A stretch of DNA of 64,000 nucleotides from Cryoendolithus antarcticus (GCA_002077065.1 NAJO01000016.1:124001-188000); one strand, 5' to 3'; numbered from the stretch's first letter, positions 41,965 through 53,420 are shown. Made by a program: numbers and translations. Notes: generated by a model from the letters alone, not told the origin.

Positions 41965-42425
41965 TGTGTTGGGTTACGCTGCAGTGCAGCAGTCATGTAC
42001 AAGATTACCGCATCATGCTTGTTCATTCGCAGAAAGTGCGTTCCCGCTCAGTCCCATCGTTCTTGCGGTCAATGCATGGATAGTCGCTTTCATCAGGCGG
42101 ACGCGATCGAGGTCGCGTTCGTGAGGCCAGCCGCACAAAGTCAGAAGACGCGGCTGATCCCGCTCGCTAGCGTCACTCCGAAGACTTGCATGAAGATGAG
42201 GCTTCGCGACGCCTTCTTACTGCCCATCACCGGCAACGGCTTGTCAACTTCTCCGTTCGGCCAGGACACATCGTATCAGATATCTAATCTCTAGGAGGTG
42301 TACCAATAACACTGCGCGCCTCGGTCCTTGAGGCACCCCCGCAGCGGCGCACGCGACAACACCCCCCCATCAAGGACGCCTCTACATCTTCCACCTACTG
42401 CACTTGCAACACCACCACCACCAAC
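41965..42425. promoter_or_regulatory. Divergent intergenic region (USO1 / RAT1)
   Basis: 461 bp between divergent starts. The last 80 bp before RAT1 are CA/C-rich, ending CACCACCACCACCAAC directly before the ATG, a common fungal leader composition. Confidence 0.5.
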
Positions 42426-45400
42426 ATGGGTGTTCCCGCACTCTTCCGCTGGCTCAGCCAGAAGTACCCCAAGATCATCTCCCCCGTAGTTGAGGAGGCC
42501 GGCGAAGAAGTCGACAACGGCGATGGCACTACCACCAAACTCCCCATCGACGCCCGTGGGCCGAACCCCAACGGCGAGGAGATGGACAACCTCTACCTCG
42601 ACATGAACGGCATTGTGCATCCTTGCTCGCATCCCGAGGATCGCCCGCCTCCCGCCAACGAGGAGGAGATGATGATTGCAGTCTTCGAGTACACCGAGCG
42701 CGTGGTGAACATGTGTCGCCCGCGCAAGCTTCTCATGATCGCCGTTGATGGTGTTGCTCCACGCGCCAAGATGAACCAGCAGCGGTCACGTCGTTTCAGG
42801 TCTGCGCAGGAGGCAGCCGAGAAGGACAAGGCTGTGCAGGAGTACCATGAGATGATGGCTTGCAAAGGCCAAGTAGTAGAGGGTGCAGGCGACGAGAAAC
42901 CAGCTAAGACTTGGGATTCGAACGCTATCACTCCCGGAACGCCGTTCATGGACATCTTGGCTGCAAGTCTGCGCTACTGGGTCAGCTATAAGCTGAGCAC
43001 TGATCCTGCGTGGGAGAAGCTTAAGGTCATCATCTCTGATGCTACTGTTCCTGGCGAAGGTGAGCACAAGATCATGAACTTTGTAAGATCGCAGAGGCAA
43101 TCGCCTACGCACGATCCCAACACAAGGTAAGTCACGTTCCGCAATCTTTCCTTGCCTCGATCTCCACTCTCGCTCTGGACCTCGTAGCTTGGCCGTGTAA
43201 TTCACATGCTAACATCGTCAGACACGTCATCTACGGACTTGACGCTGATCTCATCATGCTGGGTCTCGCCACCCATGAGCCCCACTTCCGAGTCCTGCGC
43301 GAGGACGTCTTCGCGAACGATACCAAGCCCGGACACTGCCGTAAGTGTGGTCAGCCTGGTCACATGGCAGACTCGTGCCGAGGCACCGCAGCGCTAAAGG
43401 AGGGCGAAGACAAGATCGTGAAGCCACTCAAGCCGTTCATCTGGCTCCATGTTGGTGTCCTGCGAGAATACCTCGCAGTCGAGCTGAGCGTGCCACAGCA
43501 GCCGTTTGCGTTCGATCTAGAGCGAGCGTTGGACGACTGGGTTTTCATGTGCTTCTTCGTGGGTAACGATTTCCTGCCACATCTGCCGTCTCTGGACATT
43601 CGCGAGAATGGCATCGATACGTTGATCGCGATCTGGAGGGACAACATCCCACACATGGGAGGCTACGTCACAAAGGATGGGCATGTTGATCTTGCCCGTG
43701 CTCAGACGATGCTGCAGGGTCTGGCGAAGCAAGAAGATGCCATCTTTAAGCGCAGACGACAGACTGAACTGCAGAAGGAGGCAGGCCAGAAAAGACGAGA
43801 GGAGGCCAAAGAGCGCAGAGAGTCAGGCAAGAGGCAGCGTATGTCGAATGGTTCGAGTGGCTTCGATGAGACTGTCATTCAGCGAGGAACGCGTGGGGGA
43901 ATCCGACGAGGCGTCGATCTTGCACCTGACATCAACGCTTTGCCAACCTTTGCGCCCGGTCAGGCGCAGACTGCGAACGATCCTCGCTATCAGAAGCCTT
44001 TGACACACGCTGACATCGTTGGCGAGGCGAATGCAGCCAATAAGTCGGCTGCAGCTGCGATGAAGGAACGTCTAATGCAGAGCAAGAATCCAGCGGCAAA
44101 CCAACGCGCCGAGCTCGACGCACTGTTTGCGCAAGCCTCGAACGGAGACCCTGCACCAGTACTTGGCAAGCGCACTCGCGACATGATCGACGACGCTGCT
44201 GACGAACCCAGCTCCAACCCATCCACACCCGGCCGCAATACACCCAACAAAGAGGTCGCCGACCCACTCAACCGTGGCACCTCAGGCGCACTTGGAGGAA
44301 CTTCAGCAGACGTCGATGTCATGCCCGAGGATACTGTCAAGTTGTGGGAGGAAGGCTACGCGGACCGTTACTATGAACAAAAGTTCCACGCCGGACCCGA
44401 AGACATCGCCTTCCGCAACAAGGTCGCGGCGGACTACGTCGAAGGACTCTGCTGGGTGCTGCTGTATTACTTCCAAGGCTGCCCGTCCTGGACCTGGTAC
44501 TACCCTCACCACTACGCTCCCTTCGCAGCAGACTTCATCAACATGGAGTCGCAGGTCGTGGAGTTCAAGAAAGGGAAGCCGTTTCGTCCGTATGAACAGC
44601 TCATGGGTGTCATGCCTGCGCGCTCGAATCACACAATACCTGCTGTCTTCCATCCCCTGATGACTGACGAGGATAGTCCGATCATCGAGTTCTACCCCGT
44701 AGACTTCGACATCGATCTGAACGGCAAGAAATTCGCGTGGCAAGGCGTCGCGTTACTGCCATGGATAGACGAGAAGCGCTTGCTCGATGCCATGGACACG
44801 AAGTACCCACTGCTGACTGAAGCCGAAGTCCGCCGCAATACCATCGGCAACGAAGCATTGATCTTTAGTACCCGTCATCCGCTTTACGAAGAAGTCGCAT
44901 CTTCCTTTTACACCAAGAAAGCCACCACGACTCCTGGTAGCAAAGTCAAGATCTCCTCCAAAATCTCTGAAGGTCTCGCTGGCAAGATGGCGAAATCGGA
45001 ATCCTACATCCCCAATGCTACGCTCGAGTTCCCGCTACCGACTAGTCAAGACAAGTTCACTGATCTGGAGCAGAACGAGGCTGTAACGGTGCATTACCAT
45101 ATGCCGCAGTTCCCTGAGCTGCACAAGAGTATGCTCCTGCCTGGCATCAAATTCAACGAGCCAATGCTGGATTACTCTGACATCCAGACCACGCGTGAGA
45201 AAGCCAATAAATCCGGCCGTAGCCACGGCGGCGTTCAACTCAGCCAAAATGGCGATCGCAGCGACGGCCGGCGGATCAACTATGGCGCTCAGAACGGCAA
45301 CGGCAGCGGTCACAGCAACGGCGGTGGCTATCAAGGCAAAAACGGCTACGGTCCTAACGGCGGTTACGGCTCCGGGAATGGCTACGGTGGACCTCCGTCG

Positions 45401-45760
45401 CAAGGCAGACTCCCGGATCTGCCACCCCAGCTTGCAGCGCAGGCTGCACGGCATTTCCCGGGGGGTATGCCGCCTCAAATGCCGCAGGGATATCCGCCAC
45501 AGCAGAACGGCAGAGGTGGAGGGGGCGGTTACGGGGATAGAGGGGGTTATGAGAGGAGGGATGAGAGGGGGTATGGTGGGCAGCAGAATGCAGGGGGTGG
45601 GTATGGCGGACAGAGGGGAGGTGGCCAGGGAGGATATGGTGGGGGGTATAGGGATGGGGGGAGTGGCTATGGTGGGTATCAGGGTGGAGGCGGATATCAA
45701 GGTGGGGGAGGAGGGTATCAGGGCCGTGGAGGAGGAGGTGGTGGTGGTCGGAGGTACTAG
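42426..45760 (+). CDS. RAT1: Rat1/Xrn2 nuclear 5'-3' exoribonuclease
   Basis: 1079-residue nuclease. Exons 42426-43126 and 43222-45760 (95-bp intron, GTAAGT to GTCAG) join to [19 protein letters not shown]-terminal XRN domain: [81 protein letters not shown] and [18 protein letters not shown] carry the acidic metal-binding residues. A CCHC zinc knuckle ([14 protein letters not shown]) sits between the conserved blocks, as usual in filamentous-fungal Rat1. The second conserved part includes [13 protein letters not shown] and [20 protein letters not shown]. It degrades 5'-monophosphate RNA in rRNA and snoRNA maturation and in 'torpedo' termination of RNA polymerase II. Confidence 0.95.
45280..45758 (+). 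repeat. Gly-rich RGG/YGG low-complexity tail of Rat1
   Basis: About 160 codons made mostly of Gly, Tyr, Gln, Arg and Asn, with repeated YGG, GYGGG and RGG units. Such tails bind RNA and are common but variable in length in fungal Rat1. The antisense strand is open here only because of this composition. Confidence 0.8.
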
Positions 45761-46012
45761 GGAATGACGCGCTGTGAAACGAAGAACATCGGCGCTACCC
45801 TGAAGCTAGCTGTACAACACTGTTTCTACATGTAAGGACACTTTGGGATATCACCGTTCTACTGTGCTCATCTTATTCTCGCTGCTGCTATCACCTTGAT
45901 GGCTCTGACGTCACCACACCCCTACAGTTCGACTGCACTTTGAATTCCCTCCTTAACATGCCCTTGGTCGTCGCGTGCTCTCCAGGTCACACCGCACGAC
46001 TCTGAATTCACG

Positions 46013-47293
46013 ATGCGCACATCCCGCATCTCGCAGCAAACGGCGCGTATCGCGAGCGCGATGTCGCCACAAAGGCCCAGATCGAGTGCGTCGCGCCGGG
46101 TACTCAGCACGAGCTCGGGGAACGGACCTAACGTAAGCCACAACGACAAGATCAAACAGGAAGACACCAGCGAGATGGCTAAGCTCCCGCTGGATGCGTC
46201 GGACTCTACTGGTCCTACAACGCTCGGGAAGCGGAAGCGAGGAGCTGGGATAGTCAAGCTTGAAGTCGAGCGAACGATCAGTTCGCCCAGGCGATCCTCA
46301 CGGAAGGTCGCTAAAGTCGAAGAGGGGAATGCGGATGTCAAGACGCCTTCCAAGGCGGTGCGATCACCGGCGAAACGCATCGCTGGACCCAACGGCACGG
46401 CCAAGACAGACCCTCCGGCGAACTGGGAAGAAGTCTATGCTATCACGACTGAGATGCGGAAGCGCGTGATCGCACCGGTAGATACAATGGGCTGCGAGGA
46501 TCTGGCGGAAAAGACGCGTTCGCCGAGGGATCAGCGGCTGCAGACGCTGATAGCGCTTATGCTGAGTAGCCAGACGAAAGACCCCGTTACCGCTGCGGCG
46601 ATCCGGAGTTTACAAGAAGGACTGCCCGGCGGCTTGAACCTGGAGAGTCTGCTAGAAGTCGAGCCGGAGGAGTTGAATCGTCTGATACAGAAGGTAGGGT
46701 TTCATAACAACAAAACAAAATATATCAAAGCCACGGCCCTCCTGCTCCGCGACAATTTCGCCTCCGACATCCCCGACACAATCGACGGCCTCATCTCGCT
46801 CCCTGGCGTCGGTCCCAAAATGGCCTACCTCACCATGTCCGCCGCCTGGGGCCGCGACGAAGGCATAGGCGTCGACGTGCATGTACATCGGATTACGAAT
46901 CTGTGGGGCTGGCATAAGACTTCTACGCCTGAGCAGACGAGAGCGGAGTTGGAGAGTTGGTTGCCGAAGGATAAATGGCATCACATCAATCATTTGGTGG
47001 TGGGGTTTGGTCAGATGATCTGTTTGCCTGTGGGGAGACGGTGTTGGGAGTGTGAGTTGCAGAAGCGGGGGTTGTGTCCTAGTGCTGTGGAGGGGAGTCC
47101 GAGGAAGAGGGCGGTGAGGGCGAAGGTTGAGGTTGTGCTGGAGGAGGGGGTGAAAGAGGAGGGAGTCGTAAAGGTTGAGGAGGACGAGATGGGGGTGCAG
47201 ATTGAGGTGGAGTCGGAGGAACTTGGGAGTGTGGAGCTGCAAGCAACTACTGGCGCGACGATTGGTATATTGGAGCAAGGGACGGTCAAGTGA
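46013..47293 (+). CDS. NTH1: Endonuclease III homologue (Nth1), bifunctional DNA glycosylase/AP lyase
   Basis: 426-residue single-exon base-excision repair enzyme that removes oxidised pyrimidines. After a basic, probably disordered 140-residue leader (with KRKRG, a candidate nuclear signal, and Arg/Ser-rich start that could also direct to mitochondria) comes the endonuclease III fold: RLQTLIALMLSSQTKD, EELNRLIQKVGFHNNKTKYI, the helix-hairpin-helix LPGVGPKMAYLTM with catalytic Lys, and DVHVHRITNLWGW with catalytic Asp. The iron-sulfur loop is CLPVGRRCWECELQKRGLC (C-x6-C-x2-C-x7-C; bacterial spacing is x5 in the last gap, the longer gap is usual in fungi). A charged C-terminal tail of about 75 residues follows. 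Confidence 0.95.
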   Translation: MRTSRISQQTARIASAMSPQRPRSSASRRVLSTSSGNGPNVSHNDKIKQEDTSEMAKLPLDASDSTGPTTLGKRKRGAGIVKLEVERTISSPRRSSRKVAKVEEGNADVKTPSKAVRSPAKRIAGPNGTAKTDPPANWEEVYAITTEMRKRVIAPVDTMGCEDLAEKTRSPRDQRLQTLIALMLSSQTKDPVTAAAIRSLQEGLPGGLNLESLLEVEPEELNRLIQKVGFHNNKTKYIKATALLLRDNFASDIPDTIDGLISLPGVGPKMAYLTMSAAWGRDEGIGVDVHVHRITNLWGWHKTSTPEQTRAELESWLPKDKWHHINHLVVGFGQMICLPVGRRCWECELQKRGLCPSAVEGSPRKRAVRAKVEVVLEEGVKEEGVVKVEEDEMGVQIEVESEELGSVELQATTGATIGILEQGTVK

Positions 47294-47608
47294 GACCATT
47301 TGGCAAGCTTCTCCACGACAACGGAATCCCGGCGTGGCGTCTGCATCATGTTACTGGACTGCGGTAAGCGAATTGATTCTGACCGCTACCCGCGCTCTCA
47401 GTCGCTCGCCCGCGAATCTGGAAAGCTTCGTGGCCTTCTGGAAGTACATATTATGTACATATCATATGCGCACTACGAAAAGTTGCCCACAATACTTCTC
47501 CTCGACGATCGATTAACGTTCATGGAAGCAACGGCGGTCCCGTAGAATGCTACGAACACATCGGCCATCGAGCTGGAGAGAATAGCTCGGGAACATGACT
47601 TGTGGGTC
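47294..47608. other. Intergenic, nothing recognised
   Basis: 315 bp between NTH1 and the paralogue cluster; short overlapping frames only. Confidence 0.5.
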
Positions 47609-48067
47609 ATGGAAGTGCAATTCTGGATTGCAGCGGCTGGTGCGATCTTGCTTATCGCGATTCTGTGGTGCGTCTTGGTTCGCATCGCACAACTCCGCCG
47701 ACCTCAGGTAGACTTCAGGGCTGCCTTTGAGGACTTGCTGCTCCAGGGACGGCCGCAAGACACTGCGCACTTGGCTTACAGTGAAAGAATCGCGATCAAG
47801 ATCCAGTGCTCTCTCCGCGAGCTGATCTGGTCTTGGCTCTTCGGGCGAAAGGAAAATGCAGACAGTGGCCTTCCTCTGCCTAACATGCAGAATTGTCGCT
47901 GGAGTGCGAGCCGGCGGACTAGTAAATATGTCCGCAAGCTGCGTACAGCGGTATCTGCGCCACCGAAGGTCGCGCACATGATGATCAAGAAGGTAGTCAA
48001 GTACACGAAGCTTGTACTGAGTGCAGTTGCTAGCGCAACAGCGACTCCTCTCATGGCCTCGCCATAG
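47609..48067 (+). CDS. Membrane/F-box-like family, unit 1: N-terminal part only
   Basis: 152-residue open frame from ATG 47609. It has one transmembrane helix (IAAAGAILLIAILWCVLVRI) almost the same as that of unit 3 (IVAGVVLLIAILWLGFKYL), followed by a basic linker with an ERIAIKIQCSLREL segment that loosely resembles unit 3. The F-box-like part found in the other units is absent: the frame stops at 48067, just before unit 2 begins. It may be a truncated paralogue or the first exon of a gene that once read into unit 2. Not recognised outside this family. Confidence 0.5.
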   Translation: MEVQFWIAAAGAILLIAILWCVLVRIAQLRRPQVDFRAAFEDLLLQGRPQDTAHLAYSERIAIKIQCSLRELIWSWLFGRKENADSGLPLPNMQNCRWSASRRTSKYVRKLRTAVSAPPKVAHMMIKKVVKYTKLVLSAVASATATPLMASP

Positions 48068-48988
48068 CTGGCCCCGTCGCAAGGTACGCACTGAATGTGC
48101 GCGCGGATGAGAGGGAATTCCATTGGCGCGCGCGCATCAACTACGACATGGAAAAACTACAGCAGCAGTTGGAGGCAGCCACGAAACGAGCTAGATTGCG
48201 ATATTGGCTTCACGAAAAGCCAGCCGTCCGCGGCAAGCCTAGTACCTCACAGCCAGTTACTCCAGCCAGTTTTGCCACTCTCTTCGGTGCCGGCAGTCCA
48301 CGCACGTATCATGACGCTACGGCCCAGGACCGGAGTTCGCTCTTTACCACCCTACCTCCAGAGGTCCGCATCATACCGTACGAGCACATTGTACACGCCG
48401 ATCTATCATCGAACCCTGGTCTTCGCGTCAAGCATCACCACTCCGTCGCCCCGTCCTTCGGCGCTAACATGCAAAGCCATCGGAAACGAGATACCGCCTG
48501 TGCAGCTCCGTCTAATCGAAAAGATCTCCGACTACCGCATCGCATGGCTCGTCCCCGACATCTCGCCACCCAGCCTCCTGCGCCTCTTCGGTACGCTACA
48601 GCAGCACCACGAGATCCTACTCGAAGACTTCTACCACAGCCAGGCACTGTGGGGAAATGGCGAGTTTCGCTCACTTGTCCGCATCCGGGACATGGGTGTG
48701 GAGACCTGCCTTTCGCGGAAAGCCATGAGTCTGCTGAGGGAGCTGTGGACGCCAAAGGGCAGAGTTTCGGGAAGTCTGCGCCATTGCGATAGAGTGAAGT
48801 GGGCATCTGAGTTGCAGGACCCTTCCATAGAGGTCGAGCGCGCGGTTTGGTATCTGGCCAGGTATCTTGGGTGGAAGAGAGCTATGTGGCGGGAGTGTAG
48901 GAGGTTGATGGGCGTGTGGGGGATTTCTGCGGCGGATACGTGTGCGAGAGGGCGTGTGAGGGCCGTAGGTATGCGGTTATCATCGTGA
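48058..48988 (+). pseudogene. Membrane/F-box-like family, unit 2: frameshifted copy
   Basis: Two overlapping frames together match unit 3 along most of its length. Frame one (to about 48460) has EFHWRARINYDMEKLQQQLE and the F-box-like core LFTTLPPEVRIIPYEHIVHA (unit 3: FFARLPAELRVLIYEQVNYD). Frame two (from about 48450 to the stop at 48986) continues LTCKAIGNEI, YRIAWLVPDISPPSLLRLFG, HHEILLEDF, IRDMGVETCLSRKAMSLLRE and LWTPKG, matching unit 3 CIVSWLIPRIAPSCLLDL, HEIMLEHL and GMGLLREKWTP. The frame changes between about 48445 and 48465, inside sequence aligned with RRLIVPLPARTCK of unit 3. No splice pair explains it. The membrane helix is missing in this unit. Confidence 0.65.
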
Positions 48989-49796
48989 TGAGGAGGGTTG
49001 GAAAGCTGAATGGATGCGGGCTTGGTACTGGATGCGGACGGGTCCCGCCGCTACGCTGACCGACAGACATGGGCTGTCCTTGAAACAAAGCCGGTCTCAC
49101 ACGCATACGAATGCTGCCGCTCGCAATGCTCTGAGCTGTGAAGAGTCACTTCGAACCGATACCCGCTGCACGCCATCTGCTGACGCTTCGACGGGCACTC
49201 GATCCTAAGTCTCAGCTCGTGCGTAGACCAGGATACCCGAATGCATCCTTGTTTCGCTCCTCTCAAGGGCAAAAGTGCTTGTGGCATTGTTGTGCTTGTC
49301 GCCTTCGCCGATACGCTCTTGCGATACCGATGGGAAAGCCATCGTCTCTGCAAGAGTCTAATGGACTATGGTCTCGCCTTTCGTCCACTTGTTCGCGTAC
49401 GGTGAATGTAAGTAGCTATGAGTGGTACAAGCTTTCGTGGTCGAGAGGGTTTTGGTCCACGTGGCGGCTGATGGAGATATGCTGACCTTGCGGTGGGCTT
49501 TGTTGCGTCCAGCAGCGTCAAAACTCCTGGCTGATACATTGATAATGACCACTCCACCAGTATTCATCGCACACGCGAATTCAGCATGGCACTAAAGCTT
49601 GACGCATGGAATCTGCTCTCGCTGCAATTTCCCGACGATCTGCACCAGCGCACACCAAGACTGCGTTGCAACGCACGTAATTCCGTCTCCCTCCACGGTG
49701 GTCTACACCAGTACGGTTACACGTGCCGTGCCTCACGGCCGCTGTTACAATGGCATGAACCCACGCGCGACTTGTACGCTTGGAGCGATAAGCACA
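48989..49796. other. Spacer within the membrane/F-box-like cluster
   Basis: 808 bp. The part 49599-49796 is in frame with unit 3 without a stop but looks less coding; an ATG at 49755 could extend unit 3. The rest shows only short overlapping frames. Confidence 0.4.
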
Positions 49797-50801
49797 ATGA
49801 CAGAATACTACACGATCGGGGAGGACATGACGATGAGGAACGCACCTAGAGCCCAGAGTGGAGGAAGTGGGACTGACGCAATGTGTCTCCTTCTACTGTG
49901 CTTCAGCATAGTCGCTGGCGTCGTCCTGCTCATCGCGATCTTGTGGCTCGGCTTCAAGTACCTTATGTGTCCCCCTCGACTCAAAGGCCTGCCCACTACG
50001 CAAGAGACTCGATGGCGAGATCGCGTCATCCAGTACAGCATGCGCATACTAGTCGAAGACATCCGCTCAAGGAGATCTGCTGGGCTGCCAATCGATCCCC
50101 TCGACATCAACTCAGAGATCCCACCCTGGTCGATAGGCCTGCGCACTGCACTCCCACGTCTTCGACGTCTCATCACATACCCTGGTCCCGACTCCCAATC
50201 CGCAAGTCCCTTCTTCGCCCGCTTACCAGCAGAGTTGCGCGTGCTGATCTACGAGCAAGTCAACTACGACGAGCTGGCTAGCTCCACGGGACTACGCTGC
50301 AACAAACGTCGCCTCATAGTGCCACTTCCAGCACGGACTTGCAAGCATATATACAATGAGATGTGCCCCATGCAGCGGCGCCTGGCTGACGACACGGACT
50401 GCATCGTCAGCTGGCTGATACCGCGTATTGCGCCAAGCTGCCTGCTGGACTTAACGGCTACGTTGGAGGAGGATCACGAAATCATGCTTGAGCATCTTTG
50501 GGCCGGCGAGTATGCGCTCCTGCCTCCTGGGCGGCATCAGTTTGTTCAAATCAAGGGCTTTGGAGTCGAGATTCGGCTTTCGAAGTGGGGTATGGGGTTA
50601 CTGAGGGAAAAGTGGACGCCGGCATCTGGACCTGGGAGGACTCCGGGGTTCCTAGACAGATTCTACTGGCTTTGTGATGTGCAGGATCTGGGTGTTGAGG
50701 CGGATGACGCATCTGCTTGGGCGCTGAAAAGTGTTGGCCGGACGAAGGGCCTAGCACGTGAATTGAGTAAAACAAGGCTAGGACCAGGATTGGAGAACTA
50801 A
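49797..50801 (+). CDS. Membrane/F-box-like family, unit 3: apparently intact
   Basis: 334-residue protein from ATG 49797 (MTEYYTIGED; ATG 49755 is an alternative). One transmembrane helix near residues 30-55 (CFSIVAGVVLLIAILWLGF), a basic linker (TRWRDRVIQYSMRILVEDIR), then an F-box/2EXR-like start FFARLPAELRVLIYEQVNYD and a helical C-terminal half with IVSWLIPRIAPSCLLDLTAT and FVQIKGFGVEIRLSKWGMGL. LPxELRxxIYE is the usual fungal signature of F-box-like or 2EXR domains, which are abundant in Dothideomycetes and mostly uncharacterised. Joining such a domain to a membrane helix is less usual. Downstream of two degraded relatives on the same strand. Function unknown. Confidence 0.7.
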   Translation: MTEYYTIGEDMTMRNAPRAQSGGSGTDAMCLLLLCFSIVAGVVLLIAILWLGFKYLMCPPRLKGLPTTQETRWRDRVIQYSMRILVEDIRSRRSAGLPIDPLDINSEIPPWSIGLRTALPRLRRLITYPGPDSQSASPFFARLPAELRVLIYEQVNYDELASSTGLRCNKRRLIVPLPARTCKHIYNEMCPMQRRLADDTDCIVSWLIPRIAPSCLLDLTATLEEDHEIMLEHLWAGEYALLPPGRHQFVQIKGFGVEIRLSKWGMGLLREKWTPASGPGRTPGFLDRFYWLCDVQDLGVEADDASAWALKSVGRTKGLARELSKTRLGPGLEN

Positions 50802-51368
50802 TGGGCTCGTGCTTCGGGGAGGCAGCAAGGAGCTGGAGGGGTGGAAGACGATAGACAGCCTGTGCCTTGGCGACGCTGTGAGAGTCCTACCGAATCGCAC
50901 AACTGCCTAGGTCTGCGCCGCCGGCGCAAAGCCACTTGGGCAGACTTCCAGCGACTATAAGCTTATCCATCTTCGTCCTGTAGCTATGATTAAGGAGAGT
51001 CACTCGGCTTACCAGAACGGTATATCGAAGAAGCGCTTCTAGCATCGCCAGTTTCGCAGGCACTCTTGGAGAGCGCCTGTATGGGATTCGACCGGTGTAT
51101 CAAGGGAACTTGAGGTAACTGAAGCGTGTCTTCCAATGGCTTAGACCCGCGGCAAAGGATACTGGAAGGCTGGTGATGGGCATATAGGCGCAGTATACTG
51201 AACGCCATGCAAGATCTGCAGCGTGTGGGATGCATCGCTACAAACACTAGACATTCGCGTATCAGTCCGTCTCTCGGATCTCCAGGGCAGAACTTTCAAC
51301 GTGAGCTAGAGCTGTACATCTAGGCAATGCTATTGCCATCAACTCTCTTTTCCTTCCATTCGCTTCGC
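50802..51368. other. Intergenic between convergent genes, nothing recognised
   Basis: 567 bp of 3' flanks. No gene-like frame. Confidence 0.5.
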
Positions 51369-53420
51369 TCACGTATCGGGCCCCAGGCATATAATCCTGC
51401 CCTCGAGCTTCGGCGCAATGCCTCTACACCATGGTACCGATGTGCTATCTTCAACCTGGTCACATATCTTAGGGTGACCCTTCAGCCCAGCAGCAGTCCA
51501 CCAGCGTCTCACGACTTTGCGAATCAGCATCAGCTTCCTCTCATGTTCTGATGGCGAGATCGCAACGGCGGGAAGGCCTGCTCGGCTGGAGTCTTCGTCA
51601 TCGGAATCATCGGTGTCGATGGGACTGTCGTGTGCGTCTGCCCGCCGGTCTTGAGTTTTGCCGACAAGCGAAGCATCACCTTCAGCAGGCCCTGGTGTAT
51701 TAATTGTCCCGTTTCGTTGCTTCTCATATGGCTTCGGAGGCTCCTGCACAGGCTGCACATCATGCAAGCCATCTTGCACAGCTCCCCAATGTCGACCCAT
51801 CTCAGTACCCCAGTTCTTCCAACGGCCCAGGATCTTCAGGCTCATGAAGTACTGTACGAGCATCGTACTGATTAGCATGCCATTCTCTTCGCTGACGATG
51901 CTCCTCGCATTCCCTCCGTGGCCATCCAGCATCAAGCTCGTGAATCCATCTTTGCCTCTGACCATGTAGTCTCGTGTACACAAGACGTACTTTTTCTTCA
52001 AGTCAATCGGCTCACCCTTGATAGTGATGTTGGAACACCGCTGCATCTCCGGCTTGCTTGGGTCGAACGCGAAGGTAATCCCACTGACTTGCGGAAAGCG
52101 CCCTTCCAACGCAGGATACAGCTTGACCCCATTCTCGAGCGTGTGCAAGATAGCCTCTCCAGTGACTTCGACGACCACACAAGGATCCTCGAAGGGATAG
52201 CAATTCATCACATCCTTCACCTTGATCACACCAGCAGGGTAGACTTGGTCCCCTCTTATGGTTCCAGCCGCCATGATCGTGCAGTCAGCGTTGTAATGGA
52301 AGCGCATGAGATCGCAGACGAAGTTGCCGTAATTCGACTCCTTGGCGCGGACGGTGGAGAAGCGGGCATCGAGTGGTGCTGCAGTGTAGCCTATGGGCTT
52401 CCCCAGCTTGGCTTTGAGGGTGGAGGTGAGCTTGTCGACTGTAGCGACCGCGACCGGATCTTCGGCGATCGAGGAGACGATATCGCGGCGGGTGATCGTG
52501 AAATCCCAGCTATGCGCGGTGTTGGGACGACGCCACGCTTCGACGTAGGAGAGCTGCTTGAAGTCTGTGCCGGAGCGAAGGAGGTGTATGCCGTTGATCA
52601 CAGCGTGGTCATATGTGTGATCGTGCCCGCCCATGATCATGTCCAGATAGCCCTCTGGCAGCTTGCGAGCCAACTTCTCATCATTCGGTTGACGTTGATG
52701 CGTTAGTGCGATGATGATCTGAGCACCTTGCTCTCTCAACATTGGAACGAGCTCCAACGCAGTCGCAGAGGCACTGCGATACTCCAAATTCGGCGGCAGA
52801 ATGTTGATAGTCTCGAGCCACTCGCGCTCGACCAGTCCAATCACTCCAACCTTCATCCCGTTGCTCGCCGTTAGCATCACAGTCCGCTTACAATTTCCCA
52901 GCGGTACATTATCTCCCAACGCAGGGTCAAGTACATTCGCGCACAGCCAGGGAAAGTCACACTTCCCCGCCAGCGCAGCGAAATGCTCCATGCCGAAATC
53001 CAGATCATGATTCCCGAGACAGGCAGCATTTACCCTCGTTCCGTTGAGTACAGGCACCATGTGACTACCCTTGGTGACGCTGCTCTCGAGACTCGGGTTG
53101 AAGGCATCGCCGCTGAAGAACGTCAGAAGGTCGGGTTCGGTGGCGTATTCTGGTAATGTTGCGTATTGATTACAGATGGTCTGAAAGCGTGAGATCCCGC
53201 CTACGGGCTCACGGCTACCGGGCTCAACGTGATAGACATCGTTGTAGTGGATGAAGCGGAGATCTGGAGGGCCGGTGCGGTGTGCGGTGGAAACAATGGT
53301 GCCTTTAATAAAGTCAGCAACGAATTCGCAACGACGTGTGGTGTTCAGTCTCGTGATGATTGTGATGAATTACTTACCTTTGGGGTCGTTGTGTCCCCTG
53401 GGCGCTATGTTCACTCACAT
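51369..53420 (-). CDS. 5'-nucleotidase/UshA-family metallophosphatase with disturbed start
   Basis: Metallophosphoesterase plus 5'-nucleotidase C-terminal domain. Main exon 53302-51369; the frame is open upstream of the first in-frame ATG (53060), and that upstream part carries essential metal-site motifs: RTGPPDLRFIHYNDVYHVEP and LTFFSGDAFNPS; then CLGNHDLDFG, GGHDHTYDHA and SGTDFKQLSY follow. A 75-bp intron (53303-53377, GTAAGT-AAAG) joins it in frame to a 5' exon reading VNIAPRGHNDPKG, preceded by GTG, TGA and ATG at 53414, 53417 and 53420. So the only close ATG is followed at once by TGA. Either a further exon exists or the start is mutated. C-terminal domain marks: TIRGDQVYPAG, CYPFEDPCVVVEVTG. 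A Ser/Asp-rich tail ends the protein. No signal peptide seen. Confidence 0.82.

Noticed and set aside
45035..45700. 221-codon antisense frame opposite the Rat1 tail
   Set aside because: Produced by the low-complexity Gly codons on the other strand; the translation is Ile/Thr/Pro-rich without pattern.
51369..53060. Starting the nucleotidase at ATG 53060
   Set aside because: The conserved metal-binding motifs HYND and SGD lie upstream in the same open frame, so this ATG is internal.
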